From Xiphydria camelus (taxonomy: Eukaryota > Arthropoda > Insecta > Hymenoptera > Xiphydriidae), in the NCBI GenBank assembly GCA_963678675.1, contig OY783195.1, positions 9,677,277 through 9,741,276 of the forward strand: 64,000 nt of DNA. Direction: 5' to 3'. Every line of letters starts with the position of its first letter. The stretch's first letter is position 1. Shown one piece after another: positions 34,803 through 45,242 of this stretch. The notes beneath the pieces were generated by a model. It was not told where the DNA came from. It made no database searches and saw only the letters and a list, made by a program, of their open reading frames with translations. The position numbers and the translations under genes were made by a program.

Positions 34803-35393
34803 CAGGGTGCTCGGAAAAAACACCGACACAGAAATAGGGGTGATAGGTTACGTCATTACACGTATTTTGATATAAGGGACCTATACCCGCAAGCGCCCCC
34901 TTCTGGAGATATCAACTTTTCAAGTTTATAACGACCGAGGTTGACCAAAGTAGAATAATATTGTATTGTAGAGTTTTTTGTCTACCTGTACAATTGAGAA
35001 ACAAATGAAAACTCCTTGTATCCGCATCATCTTCGAAAAGTACAAGGACTTGAGCCAAGCGGTTATCCTTTCCGCAAGCAGTTTGCGCAGTGGCACATCT
35101 ATACAGAATCGTTTCCGATGTTGCATGGACATGAGTGGCCGTCATTTTGAGCATTTGCTGTAGTACATTGTTTTTGTATCTCGTAAAATTAAATATTCGT
35201 TACCATCTTGATACGTTTCTAAAAATATTATTCTACTTTGATCAACCTCGGTCGTTATAAACTTGAAAAGTTGATATCTCCAGAAGGGGGCGCTTGCGGG
35301 TATAGGTCCCTTATATCAAAATACTTGTAATGACGTAACCTATCACCCCTATTTCTGTGTCGGTGTTTTTTCCGAATACCCTGTATATAGCCA
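34803..35393. mobile_element. CAGGGTG foldback of the Tc1/mariner (IS630) type
   Basis: CAGGGTGCTCGGAAAAAACA at 34803 and its complement ending 35393, flanked by TA (34801-34802, 35394-35395). Arms of about 170 bp stay nearly identical inward, including GGGGGCGCTTGCGGGTATAG and its partner. The loop carries only the last 20 codons of a transposase (35101-35163). It is nested in the MITE at 34666-35936. Confidence 0.85.
35101..35163 (+). pseudogene. Transposase C-terminal tail in the foldback loop
   Basis: The frame reads IQNRFRCCMDMSGRHFEHLL and stops at TAG. NRL.-C...-GGHFEHLL is the ending of a common insect IS630/mariner-type transposase. Everything upstream, including the catalytic domain, is missing. 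The start of the surrounding open frame (34978) is not transposase-like. Confidence 0.7.
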
Positions 35394-36365
35394 TCTATAT
35401 TTTTTGAACATATTTATTGTTTCATTTGCTTGAACCTAATCTACTTTCATTTTCCAGTGATCATGTGTGGGAAGAAACAGTGAGATATTAAATATCAATA
35501 ATATAGATACTAATTTGTTAATCTGTATTTAAGGTAAATTGACCAGTGAATGACCACTTAAAGTAGACGACGAACCCAGTGTCTGGTAATAACTTGCCAT
35601 TTGAAAGAGCATTGAAGTGTGTTTGTTCATTGGTAGACGGACATTCACAGGTCGGTTTAATCTATTTCAAAATAATCTTGTAGCGACTAGAATATTAGAA
35701 TATTGAAAAATAAACTACAAAGCAATATCATTCGACAGTGCTTTTTAAAAGAATTTTTTCGCACTAAAAATGCCATTTTTTTATCAATAGTATACCGATT
35801 TATCTAAAATTTGTGTAGTCATAAATACAAGCCCCGTCTTTCCCCTCCCTCATGTCACATGTTGTTACATTTTCGTGACCACCCCCTCTCACCCTTCCCT
35901 GAAGGTGTGACGTAATATGTGAACGACCCCTTTAGGCGAACCGAATCAATCTGTACCGCCGATTCTCGCTGGGAAGCCGCTACTCTGGATGTCTCCCTTT
36001 CTCTCGCACGCGCGTACGGCGAGATTGCGCGAGGGGGTGGATCTTCTTCGGGTTTTTTTTTCGGAGTGCCATGATGCAAGAGAGTGGGATAATTTTGGGG
36101 AGAAATTCGTTGAGATTTTTTTTTCTTTTTGGAATCTGGAGATTCCTTCATTTCGTCGTGAATGATTTTTTATTCAAGATAGTGGGAATTACGAGGATTT
36201 TAAGGGTGGGTTGATATTTATCGCCATTTTTCTGAATTCTTGTCTGTTTTTTCTTTTTACTGCTTTGTATTTTTTGAGAATTTTGTCAAAGGGATATTTT
36301 TTGGGGGTTAATAGGGTTAGAAGTTTGGGGAGGATCAATGTATACAATATCGTTACATGTCTTAA

Positions 36366-36588
36366 CCCCTTCAGACCTGATTTTTTGTCCGCGGAGTAAA
36401 CAAAATTGTTAATGATGTTTTAGCCTTTGGGGTATTATTATATTTTAACATATTTTTGAAATCTCTTTATTTTTTTAATTTTCCTATATTTATGTGCAAA
36501 CAGTACAAAGTTGTATTTTTGCGTAACATTTTCTAACAAAATAGCTAAAATCCAATGTACTTTCTCGTGTACACCAGGTCTGAAGGGG
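36366..36588. mobile_element. piggyBac-type MITE
   Basis: TTAA at 36362-36365 and 36589-36592 flank CCCCTTCAGACCTG... and ...CAGGTCTGAAGGGG (14-bp perfect inverted ends). TTAA duplication with C-rich/G-rich ends is the mark of piggyBac elements. 223 bp, no coding. Mobility would need a transposase from elsewhere. Confidence 0.85.
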
Positions 36589-36883
36589 TTAAGTTATTTT
36601 TTTGAATATTTTGTTTGGATCTTTATTCGTTTCTTCCATCGGTATAGTTGGCGGAAGTTGAGTATGGATGGGGATGAGTGGGGCAAAAGGATGGAATCAA
36701 TTCATATACATACGTTCGTTCTGCTTTTCTTCCAAAACGAATTTACAGCGTAAAATACAGTGATATACTATTCTGATCAGCTTCGACCACAATTATTACG
36801 TTATCTGTGCACTTTTGGCCTATGTTGATCTGAATATTTTTTGTAGACGAAGGTGTAGCCTCAGATAATATTATCCAGATTAG

Positions 36884-37141
36884 TGGATTGGTAGAAGGGG
36901 ACCAGTAGAATGGCCACCCAGGTCACCTGATCTTACTCCCTGCGATTTCTTCTTATGGGGACATCTGAAATCTGTTGTTTTTCAAACTCAACAAGCAAGC
37001 ATTAACCAATTGAAACAGAGAATTACGCAAGAATGTCGCAAAATTTCAAGAACATCATTTGAAAAAGTTCGAGAGGAATTTCAAAATAGGTTATATTTTT
37101 GTCTTGCTAATAATGGAAATCATTTCGAAAATGTATTGTAA
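36884..37141 (+). pseudogene. IS630/mariner-type transposase, C-terminal 85 codons
   Basis: An uninterrupted frame (too short to have been started by ATG) reads WIGRRGPVEWPPRSPDLTPC then DFFLWGHLKSVVF, holding the third catalytic aspartate (SPDLTPCDFF), and ends NRLYFCLANNGNHFENVL followed by TAA. This is the same transposase type as at 5863-6262 and 35101-35163 but from a different lineage. No terminal repeats were found around it. Upstream sequence (36780-36880) may hold more decayed codons. Confidence 0.8.
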
Positions 37142-37682
37142 CGTAATTGACCTTTAATAAATAAATTAACAAAACTTACTACTAGCTCTTTCTTTCTTTC
37201 CGGCTAGAGCAACGCTCTTTCGTTCTCTCACGTCGCGTCGAATTCGTTCATTTGCTCGCGACAGAGAATTTTAAGACCCTCGCTCTGCTTACGCCGCTGA
37301 CTGCGTCCTGCGTCTCGTCGACTCGATAGTCGATTGCGAGTCTCGTGCCGCCCATTCGACGACACGACTATTCTATTACATATTTTTTAGTTGTACAACT
37401 ATTTAGTTGTGTGCTATAAGTCTATGGGAACGTATAAACATGCACATACTATCAGCTCGGTAGTATGTGGAAATCGAGACGAGCATACAACTCGACTAAA
37501 CAGTTTAGTCGATGTACAAGTTGTATGTATGCGTTGGCCCTTAAGGGGTTATACGCAGTCAGGATTTTCAAAAAATCGATTTAAAAAAATTTTATTTTCG
37601 TAATGTACATAATATTTAAGTACATACACAGAAAATTTCACGTCAATCCGACGAATATTCTCGAAGTTACACGCACATTAAT
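37142..37682. other. No recognised gene; CpG-rich segment 37190-37370
   Basis: A CT/CG-rich stretch follows the transposase relic, then AT-rich sequence leading into the MULE pseudogene; the latter part could be its decayed upstream region. Confidence 0.35.
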
Positions 37683-37970
37683 TTGCAAAACATCTCAGAG
37701 CGTTTGAAAGTAGAAGGAACTTACGATATGATTATAACTAATATAAATTCCTGTGTACAAATAGCCACAGAGAAACTTTTCCAACGAGCTTGTACTGAAG
37801 AGAAAAATTTGACTTCTGAACATCAAGGCGATGCAAATTCTACAGAATTAATAGTATCTGGTGATGGAATATGGAAAAAGCGGGGATATACTTCCTTATA
37901 CGGTGTGACATCATTGATCGGATATTATTCTGGGAGAATCGTTGATATTTTTGTGAAAAGTTCCTACTGT
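37683..37970 (+). pseudogene. Mutator-like transposase, first fragment
   Basis: The frame from 37683 contains NISERLKVEGTYDMIITNIN and then GDGIWKKRGYTSLYGVTSLI followed by GYYSGRIVDIFVKSSYC. The GDG-W-KRG block with the following G.Y.G...D...KS..C is the signature of the insect Mutator-like transposase domain, and the first D of the block is the likely first catalytic residue. The frame is cut at YC (37970) by a 1.4-kb insertion. The rest continues at 39402. Confidence 0.8.
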
Positions 37971-39401
37971 TAGTACGGCAGCTCGTAACCAAATTTTTCT
38001 GTTATCCCGCTTTGATCTAGTGTATGACCAATCCATAGGTTATTTAAAAATAGAAAATAATTTCCCATATGTAAAAGTTGTGAAACGCTGCTTTTAAACG
38101 GGAGAGTACTTTCAGTCTGTAAAAAAGAAAATAGTTTTTTTGTTAATACGCAATGTCCGTTCTCGATGAAATGTGATTAAAAATGTAAAAAAATACATAA
38201 ATTCGTCTAGAACGGACGTTTTGTGTATTGAACAATTTCAACAATTTAAATAAAAGTCGTCCAAAAAAGTGATATGAAAAAGTTACAGCGACGAGAGCAA
38301 GATTTGTTCTAAATTGTGAAAAATATTCTCAGGAATGGTGAGTACTATCGAACTGACATTTTCCGTGTTGCACAGCTATAGGGAGTAGTTCATGCGGCTC
38401 CCGCCGTCGCGCATGCAAAGGCACGTGTGACGTTCCAATGTTTGTATTAATTTATTTGGTTTTTTCGTTGTATCGAGCGCGCTTTTAGTACCCTCAGCAG
38501 AGAAGTTTCACTTCAAAAATATTTTTAAAAGCAACAAAAAAGAATCGAAAACAAAATAAAAAAATTATTAATAATAGTTTATTTTAATTTGTTTCTATAT
38601 ATGTTGTGATATCGAAATTAAAATTACCTAGAAAAAATATTGTGTACTTTTAATTCCTTATTTCGACTTATGATTTATTATACAAGAGAATAAAAATTGT
38701 TACTTCTGAAATCCAAAACGATGTTTTTGACAGATAGCGAAGATGAGATAGACGAAAGCTCATCAGAGGACGAAGACTGACAAGATTTTTATAATTCTAT
38801 ATTAAATAAAAATAAATATTTTTCTGTTACTGAAAATGGCTTTGCCTAAAAGTACATCTATAAAAAAAAATGTTCGTTTATATTTTTCCCATATTTTCCA
38901 AGCGGTAATACATGTTATCCAGCAGAAAACTACGTGGCGGGATCACTTGGACAGCTGTCAAAAATTGACATGTTTGAAATTCAACTTATAGTTCGTGTCG
39001 TGATAAAAAAGTCCGTTTTAATTTTTTTTGCTAATAAAACATAAAAAATAGGCTATGACCAGTGAAACTGAACATGGTGCTGTAGCTAAAATTTTTCCGC
39101 GACTGCAAATTTCAATTTTTCATGCATCATAACCAACGACGGCACGGAGAATGTCAGTTATCATTTTTTATATTTTCACAAGTGCCCCTCTCAGTAGCAA
39201 AAAACAAAAACGGATAAGGCGCGATAACTTATTTAGCCATTTTTTTTTACAAATGTAAATGTTTTTTTTCAACCATATCGCAACGTTACCATTGTCAGTC
39301 AACTTGAACTTTTATTCTCAACTATTTATAAACTAACTAAAAAAGCCGAAAGTCTTTACGGCGCAGAAGGTCTGAAATCCTGGCTACGAGCTGCCGTACT
39401 A
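37971..39401. mobile_element. 1.4-kb element inserted in the Mutator-like transposase
   Basis: TAGTACGGCAGCTCGTA at 37971 and TACGAGCTGCCGTACTA ending 39401 are a perfect 17-bp inverted pair exactly at the break in the MULE reading frame. The interior is AT-rich and holds an acidic protein tail (38721-38780). TA at each edge could be part of the end or a target duplication; I could not decide. Superfamily unassigned. Confidence 0.75.
38721..38780 (+). pseudogene. Acidic C-terminal tail, possible last exon of the inserted element
   Basis: MFLTDSEDEIDESSSEDED then TGA. TTTTTGACAG just inside could be a splice acceptor. Acidic tails of this type end several transposase families, but the fragment is too short to name one. 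Confidence 0.35.
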
Positions 39402-40062
39402 TGGAAACAGTGTGAAATTTGGAGTAAGAAAATGAACACTGAAGAGTATAATGATTGGTATAAAAATCATCAAGATAATTGCAGTGCCAATCATTCAGGT
39501 TCTTTTGAAAAACTGGAAGTCGATGCAGTAATCGAAATGTTCAAGCGTTCAATGGAAAAATTTGGAGTGCAGTACAGAAATTACATCGGAGACGCGCGCG
39601 CGCGGTGACTCGAAAACATACACCGGGATTTTGAAAGCTGCACCTTACGGTGAGAAAGAAGTTATGAAGAAAGAATGTATTGGGCACGTACAGAAGAGAA
39701 TGGGCATGCGATTTCGAGATAGTGCGAAAAAAAAATGTGAAAACCATTGAAAAAAAAAAGAAAAAAGAAGAGAAAACAAACTCTTGGTGGGAAAGACAAA
39801 CATACTGGTAAAATGATCGATAAATTGACAGTTACTATGGTTTAGCAATTAGAAGAAATTGTGATTCCGTAGACAATATGCGTAATGCAATCTGGGCTTC
39901 GTTTTATCATTATTGCTCAACAGACGAAAATCCTCAACACGAAAAGTGCCCAATCGGACCGGAGTCATGGTGCTGTTGGCAGCGGGCAGTAGCTGCGAAT
40001 GAATTATCTACATTTAAGCATGATTATCAGCTATTACCACAGGATGTTGCTGAAGATGTGTA
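39402..40062 (+). pseudogene. Mutator-like transposase, second fragment
   Basis: Right after the insertion the frame resumes with KQCEIWSKKMNTEEYNDWYK, then NHSGSFEKLEVDAVIEMFKR, YRNYIGD and, after a CG-repeat expansion that shifts the frame at about 39592-39605, GDSKTYTGILKAAPYGEKE and KKECIGHVQKRMGMRFRDS. A poly-A expansion near 39750 breaks it again. The last readable block (39878-40062) is MRNAIWASFYHYCSTDENPQ through SWCCWQRAV and ends at TAA. The block order is that of insect MULE transposases. Confidence 0.85.
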
Positions 40063-41177
40063 AGCGGATGCTCCGCGCCATTACATTGGTTCCTAATTAT
40101 TTCCCATAGCTGCTTGTTTCCTCCAAGGAAATACTGAAATCTGCCTCTAGTACATAAACATACTTATCGTCACAAATTTGAGAAATATCGAACTCAATTG
40201 TTTTCCACAGAAACTATGTATGTCATTTCATCTTTTATTTAATTTATTTACCTCAAAACTCTAAAAACAGTGAATATTTCTTTTAATATAAACGATATTC
40301 GTTCTTAGACGATTGTTTTCAAAATTGTTTCATATCGCCTAGCAAATTTTATGGACAATTGATTCGAATTCACTTACACGAAAATATGCAAAAATACAGA
40401 TATTTAAGAAGTACAAATCCGTGATTACAACAACAGCTACAAAAGCACCTTAATAAACTATTTCTATTGTTTATGTTTTATGCGTTCGCATTTTCTTTCG
40501 TCCGTCTGCTCGTCCTTCCACGATCCTCGTTTTCCGTTGAACCTCCCCCTCTGCCAAAAACCGGGTTGGCCGTGCTCGAGAGAGATCCGACTCGCGGAGG
40601 ATCTTTCGTTTCGTTTTGTTCGCCTGGACGCGCGTTGATTTGTTAAGAGGCCGACACACCCCGTCTGGAAACGCCCGAAAAGTTGTCGCGGCTGTAAAGC
40701 GATAATTCCAACATGGTGCATAAGAACCTTTTGTACTTTTCGCCACCACACTTAAAAAACATAAATCTAGGGCCCTATAGAAAAAAATAAATAAATTTCT
40801 TTGTTGTAATCCATCGGCGACCTCACAAATATACCTATATTTTGCAAGTTGTAAACGCGGAAACAATCAAAGTATTGAAATGAATTCTTCTATGGGACCC
40901 TAAAATAAACCTTGTACAAGGTACTACCACCTTTTGCACGAAAGATTTCTGAAAGCCCATTGCAGGAAACCTTTATTTCAAACCTATTACTCGTCTACTT
41001 TTATCAGCCGAGTAATGCTTCCATCTAGCGTCTTCACTACGTACGGACTGCGGGGTTGTCAGATTTGTCTCCGCCACGAATAGCAGAATATCGTCGGTCT
41101 TATCACGTAAGGGCGTATCTCACAAGGGGACCCCGGCAGATGTCAAATCGATTTTGTCTTGAAAACTTCTTGGAATA
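40063..41177. other. No recognised gene
   Basis: 40470-40870 is GC-richer with overlapping frames on the minus strand (40471-40866) that match nothing known. The rest has no supported feature. Confidence 0.35.
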
Positions 41178-41230
41178 GCGTCGCGCGCGTGTTCCAAGTG
41201 TCTTCGGGATTGGCGTGCATAATATTACCA

Positions 41231-41301
41231 ATGCTTCGATAGCGCAACGGTTAAGTTGCCGGGCTGGGAGTCTCGATGTCGCGGGTTCAAGTCTTGTCGG
41301 G
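41231..41301 (+). other. tRNA-like segment with T-run, left arm
   Basis: A D-arm-like region (GCAACGGTTAAGTTGC, 5-bp stem) and a T-arm-like GCGGGTTCAAGTCTTGT, with a GGTTCAAGTCTTG B-box-like core, are followed by 12 T (41302-41313), a polymerase III-type terminator. No acceptor stem pairs, so it is not a functional tRNA by inspection. Confidence 0.4.
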
Positions 41302-41512
41302 TTTTTTTTTTTTATTAACTTTTTTCATTCGATTATACAATCCCTTCTTGTTATAGAAAGTGGTTTACATTATCGAATAAAATAAAAGTTTCAATTGTTT
41401 TTATAGTTTTACGTTATTTTTTCTTCCTCGTTGAGGTGAACCATTATTATTGCCAACCAGGCCGTTTTTCGAAAATGTCAATGAAATTTGCTTTCCCATA
41501 ACGCTTTTAAAG

Positions 41513-41620
41513 TGTAAATGTGCGTGTGGCAAAGTTCCATTCGTCAAATGTTCATGGTGTCAAAATACGGTGTGCTTCAAATGTTTTTTCGACAATTATT
41601 ATCCAAAAAATCGTGTATAA
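41513..41620 (+). pseudogene. Cys-rich C-terminal fragment in the palindrome loop
   Basis: The frame reads CKCACGKVPFVKCSWCQNTV then CFKCFFDNYYPKNRV and stops at TAA (41618-41620). The spaced Cys pairs and CF-x-CF...Y ending resemble the zinc-binding tail of piggyBac transposases. The resemblance is by eye only; the transposase body is missing. Confidence 0.4.
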
Positions 41621-41839
41621 AATCTTCGGCAGCCAAAAATTCCCATGACGAAATGTAAGAATAAAAAATGCAACGATGCTTCCAACTGTTCTTTCTAATA
41701 ATATTGGTTCACCTCAACGAGGAAGAAAATAACGTAAAACTATGAAAAAAATTGAAACTCTTATTTTATTCGATAATGTAAACCACTTTCTATAACAAGA
41801 AAAGGTTGTAATCGAATGAAAAAAGTTAATAAAAAAAAA

Positions 41840-41910
41840 GTCCCAACAAGAATTGAACCCGCGACATCGAGACCCCCAGCCCGGCAACTTAACCGTTGCG
41901 CTATCGAAGC
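41840..41910 (-). other. tRNA-like segment with T-run, right arm
   Basis: Inverted copy of 41231-41301 with a few differences, including GGGGGTCTCGAT in place of GGGAGTCTCGAT. The T run is shorter (9 A on the plus strand at 41831-41839). Confidence 0.4.
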
Positions 41911-42139
41911 ATTGGTGACATGACGTACGCCAATCCCGGAGACACTTGGAACGCGCGCGCGACGCGGTATCCCGGTCTAAACGGGAGCGAGCCATGCTCT
42001 CGCCACTGAGGCCGGCGTAAGACCTAACCTAACCGGACCGTGTCCACACTGCATGCATTCGGCAACATCGCTAACCTCGCGTAGCTCCACCCCCTTCTAG
42101 CGTTTTGACATTACCTCGTCTCACCGCTGCCCCGCAGGA

Positions 42140-42331
42140 GAAACTAGTGGGCCTGGTATGTCGGCCTCTTAAGGCTCGCATCGACGATCGGCGGATTCGA
42201 TTTCCGCCTGGCGTCCAACGATAGGACGACCTACACCGACCACGGGGATTGTGCGCAGGGGCGGACCGCCGTGGGGCCCTTTAACGGACCCCTACGACAC
42301 AAAGATGAAGATTATTGAAAGAAAAAAAAAT
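42140..42331 (+). mobile_element. tRNA-related SINE-like copy
   Basis: A T-arm-like hairpin (GCGGATTCGATTTCCGC, 42191-42207, loop TTCGATT) with B-box, followed by GC-rich sequence (CCACGGGGATTGTGCGCAGG) and an A-rich tail (GAAAGAAAAAAAAATG, to 42331). Order and length fit a SINE. No target duplication was confirmed and no second copy lies in this window. Confidence 0.4.
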
Positions 42332-42400
42332 GTCAATTTAAATATTTCCACTGCACCCTGAAACTGTGTCTTAGAGAATAAAGTTTTTAGAATAACATAC

Positions 42401-42657
42401 CTACAGTACAGTGGAAATTCAAGAATTTGGGCACCCAGACATCTGAGGGCGTCTCCTACTTTTAAGTCCTCTCTCCGGTTACTCTGTCGACATTCAAATG
42501 AGGGACCCAATAGTTGGGATGACTCGCTGCAATATAACATTTCTATTCCGAAGATGTCTACGTGCACTGAAAGCATATGTGCGGTATCCCCAACATTCAT
42601 AATAGTCACGCCTACAAATGCGCGCTCAGAAATTTTGGCAGTCACGACAGTACCCAA
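42401..42657 (-). CDS. Hypothetical exon-like frame with strong splice donor
   Basis: On the minus strand an open frame (ISERAFVGVTIMNVGDTAHM, then LSVHVDIFGIEMLYC) runs to CTGTAG|GTATGT, a strong insect donor, at 42401/42400. The frame is protein-like, but I recognise no family, and no convincing acceptor or neighbouring exon was found. It may be host, transposon or chance. Confidence 0.2.
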
Positions 42658-44030
42658 ATTCTTGCATTCTCACTCTATCTCTGATCTCTCTAATGGGATA
42701 GTGTACCGCATACGCGATCGCAACCGTGTGGCGATCTACCGCCATACAAGTACACCCCGATATAATAGATTCCTCCATATCGACATCTTTCCAGACTCGA
42801 ACGGCTAGTATTGAGTATGTGCATGATCTTGAAGTAAGCTAAGATAGGAGATGGGAGCCCATGGTGGCAGAAGTGTGTACTACCGGTAGGTCTGCCGGGC
42901 TCACCATCGCCTTGCCTCCTCTATTTATCTATGCGCCTTGCGGAGTGAATGCAGTGTATTTGTTTATGGATAATTTGTCAAAACATAACCTATAAAATAC
43001 AAAAAAGTAGTTTGTACTCGTATTTTGAATGGTATGTATCCCGAAAAGCTTCTCTTTAATTGCCAAATACGACAACTGACGAAACTAGTCGAAACATGCA
43101 ACGAAATCACGCTTACATTTAAATTCAGAAAAACAATTATTAGTAATTTCCGTAAATGGGCTTATAATATGGACCTTTTTGTCATTAAAAAAACTCCATG
43201 AGATGACGCCACCCTGTAGAGGCTCGGACCCAATAGCGGACAGGACCCGATCACTCTCCGTGAGCCGTCAGTCTCAGAACATAACGCCGTGGAAAAATTT
43301 GAATTTCACCAAAGCCCGTAGGAAATCAGTCTTCGTCATTTTCTTTCCCGATTTCTACAATAAGAAGGAAACGAAGAAAAAACGCCACCCGCGTATATAA
43401 CAACCTCCCCAAGCAAAGTTCACGGATCAACGACGAGCATAACACACGATTTGCTAACTTGCCTTGATCGACAGGAGGAACAACAGGAGTTTCCAACTGC
43501 TTCGGATCCAACTAAATAATGCTCGAACTTTTCTCCGGGACGCGAGGCAGAAGAGAGTAAGGGGAGGGGAGACGAAAGAGTTTCTTCCATCGGAGCGCGC
43601 GCGTCGAAGGTTAATTATTGGACGAGAGAAAGCCCCAAAGTGCGCTCCCCGAATTAGAAAACTTGGGAAGGATTCATAACTCAACGTTCATCGGCTACTT
43701 CGCTCTATCCTGGGTCGAGCGCGAGTCCCAAATCCGTTTCCTAATCCGTTTGACGTAAATGGATTTCGGTGCTCCTCGTGAATTACATCGAAAACGGTGA
43801 GCGCCTCTTCACAACACTGCGCCGTCCTATACGCCTTTTGCGTATCTCGAAAGTGCGCCGAAAGCGCCGCGTAGTGGCCAAGATTGGCACAAATGGGTTA
43901 CACTGTCAACCAATCAGACCTTCCGGCTTGTGCTTATACAGGCAAACCTAAGTGTACATGTGACCACATGTATAGTCGTACGCCCCCGTGCCGTGTAACC
44001 CAGTACGGCACTTTTTGCTCACCAGGCGAG
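42658..44030. other. No recognised gene
   Basis: Several overlapping frames on both strands (for example 43179-43400, 43454-43684) lie in a GC-richer part and match nothing known. Confidence 0.35.
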
Positions 44031-44033
44031 TAA

Positions 44034-44759
44034 AGGTTGATTCTCACTATACGTTCCGTTTCCGTTCCATAACCGTTCCATATACGTTCAGTAAAATTCT
44101 AATCTGTTCACATTTTTCCGTCAGTGTTCAGTTTCCTTTCCATCAAAATAGTGGGTGTTGTATGCAATCGTGTTAAGATGTGGTCTGATGAAAACCTAAT
44201 CATAGCTGCTATTACATTAGATGAAAAAGCTTGCTTAAAAAGAAAAAAACGAAGATTTTGGGTGCATAAAATCTTTACAAAAATATTGATGGAGAATATG
44301 TTACATTATATGGACGAATAGAAGTCGAGGGAGATCTAGAACGCACGAGATCATTGTGACCTCTCGCTCCCCTATAATGACGAAGAAACGGTAGCTGTTG
44401 AGGACAGTCGATCCTGCGAGTAATGTATCGGTAGCACTTCTTCAGGGATAAGATTTTGCCTCACCAGTTCAACCACTTTCTCGTCATTCATATTTTAAAA
44501 CTAAAAGCAAGCGCGCTGTCCGCCAAACAATATGTGACTGACCCGCAAAGACTCTATTCCCACTATCCTTACCGCTTCCGACACGTTTCAGTCTGTCCGT
44601 CAAAAATACGTTTGCGTACTGAACGGAAGTATTCGGAAACGGTATCTAAACGGAACGGAAAGTGTGTATACGTACACTTATTTTCATGTCATAATATTTT
44701 ATGTAAACGGAACGGAACCGATATGGAACGGAAACGGAATGTATAGTGAGAATCAACCT
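44034..44759. mobile_element. Non-autonomous PIF/Harbinger element
   Basis: AGGTTGATTCTCACTATACG at 44034 and its near-complement ending 44759 are flanked by TAA (44031-44033, 44760-44762), the TWA-type duplication of PIF/Harbinger. Subterminal GGAACGGAA motifs recur on both sides (left as the complement TTCCGTTCC), candidate transposase-binding sites. A Harbinger-like N-terminus is readable at 44178. On the minus strand near 44480 a frame opens MNDEKVVELVRQNLIPEEV, possibly a remnant of the second (Myb-like) protein; that is speculative. Confidence 0.85.
44178..44321 (+). pseudogene. Harbinger transposase N-terminus
   Basis: MWSDENLIIAAITLDEKACL, then KRKKRRFWVHKIF, is the typical start of PIF/Harbinger transposases (basic RRFWVH motif before the catalytic domain). 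The frame shifts near 44290 (a shifted frame continues VTLYGRIEVEGDLE) and the catalytic DDE domain is gone. It belongs to the element at 44034-44759. Confidence 0.65.
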
Positions 44760-45242
44760 TAAGGCGGCGCCACCGCCGATGCGCAAGAGGCGTATGAACT
44801 CGCGTTCACGCGGGACAAGCAGCGGAGTTACGAGAGCGAAACGCCTTTCGCGCGCTTCTTACATATTTCAAGGAGGGCGCTGCGCTGCGAGGAGGGTGGC
44901 GGCGCGGCGGAGGAGGGTTGGCCTGTTATGCGCTCGCTGGAATCTCGGGCCTCCCACTCCGTGCTCATTTTCGAGCCATCCTTTTCCGTGATTCTTGCGC
45001 GCGAAATTCCTTTCTTCGAATCGGCGGGCGTCACGTGCTCTGTTTGCTCTCCCCGCGATCCTGCGCAAACTTTGTTCGCGAATAGTTAAGTAATTGGGGA
45101 AAGCGTTCGGCCCTTCTCATCCTTGGCGATTGGAATTGGGCGGTAGATCGGACGGAGAAGGGAGCGCTGCGATCGCCGAGGACACATAGAGATTTTAACC
45201 GGTGAAACAGGATTAAACGATCGCGAGAACGAGGGATTTAGT

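Larger units (their letters stand above)
34666..35936. mobile_element. MITE with GGTCGTTCACATATTACG-type ends, carrying a nested foldback
   Basis: AAAGGGCCGTTCACATATTA at 34666 pairs with TAATATGTGAACGACCCCTT at the right. Both arms then carry pyrimidine-rich CCCCTCCC and TGTCACA blocks. This end type is common in insect genomes; I do not assign a superfamily. The element is interrupted by the foldback at 34803-35393. Exact edges are uncertain by a few bases and no target duplication is fixed. Confidence 0.65.
41178..41965. mobile_element. Palindromic element, arms of about 280 bp with tRNA-like segments
   Basis: GCGTCGCGCGCG at 41178 pairs with CGCGCGCGACGC ending 41965; the arms stay similar inward to TTCACCTCAACGAGG-type sequence (about 41430-41450 and 41706-41725). 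Each arm carries one tRNA-like segment followed by a T run. The loop holds a Cys-rich frame (41513-41620). I cannot fix a target duplication. A piggyBac-type origin is suggested only by the loop frame. Confidence 0.7.

Noticed and set aside
40464..40866. Minus-strand frames of 95 and 131 codons
   Set aside because: Overlapping frames in a GC-richer patch, charged and repetitive, without any known motif.
42000..42030. Telomere-like CCTAA repeats
   Set aside because: Only two copies of CCTAA (in GACCTAACCTAACCGG); far too few for TTAGG telomeric sequence.
44746..45068. Arg-rich GC frames on both strands
   Set aside because: Composition-driven open frames; mirror frames on both strands argue against coding.
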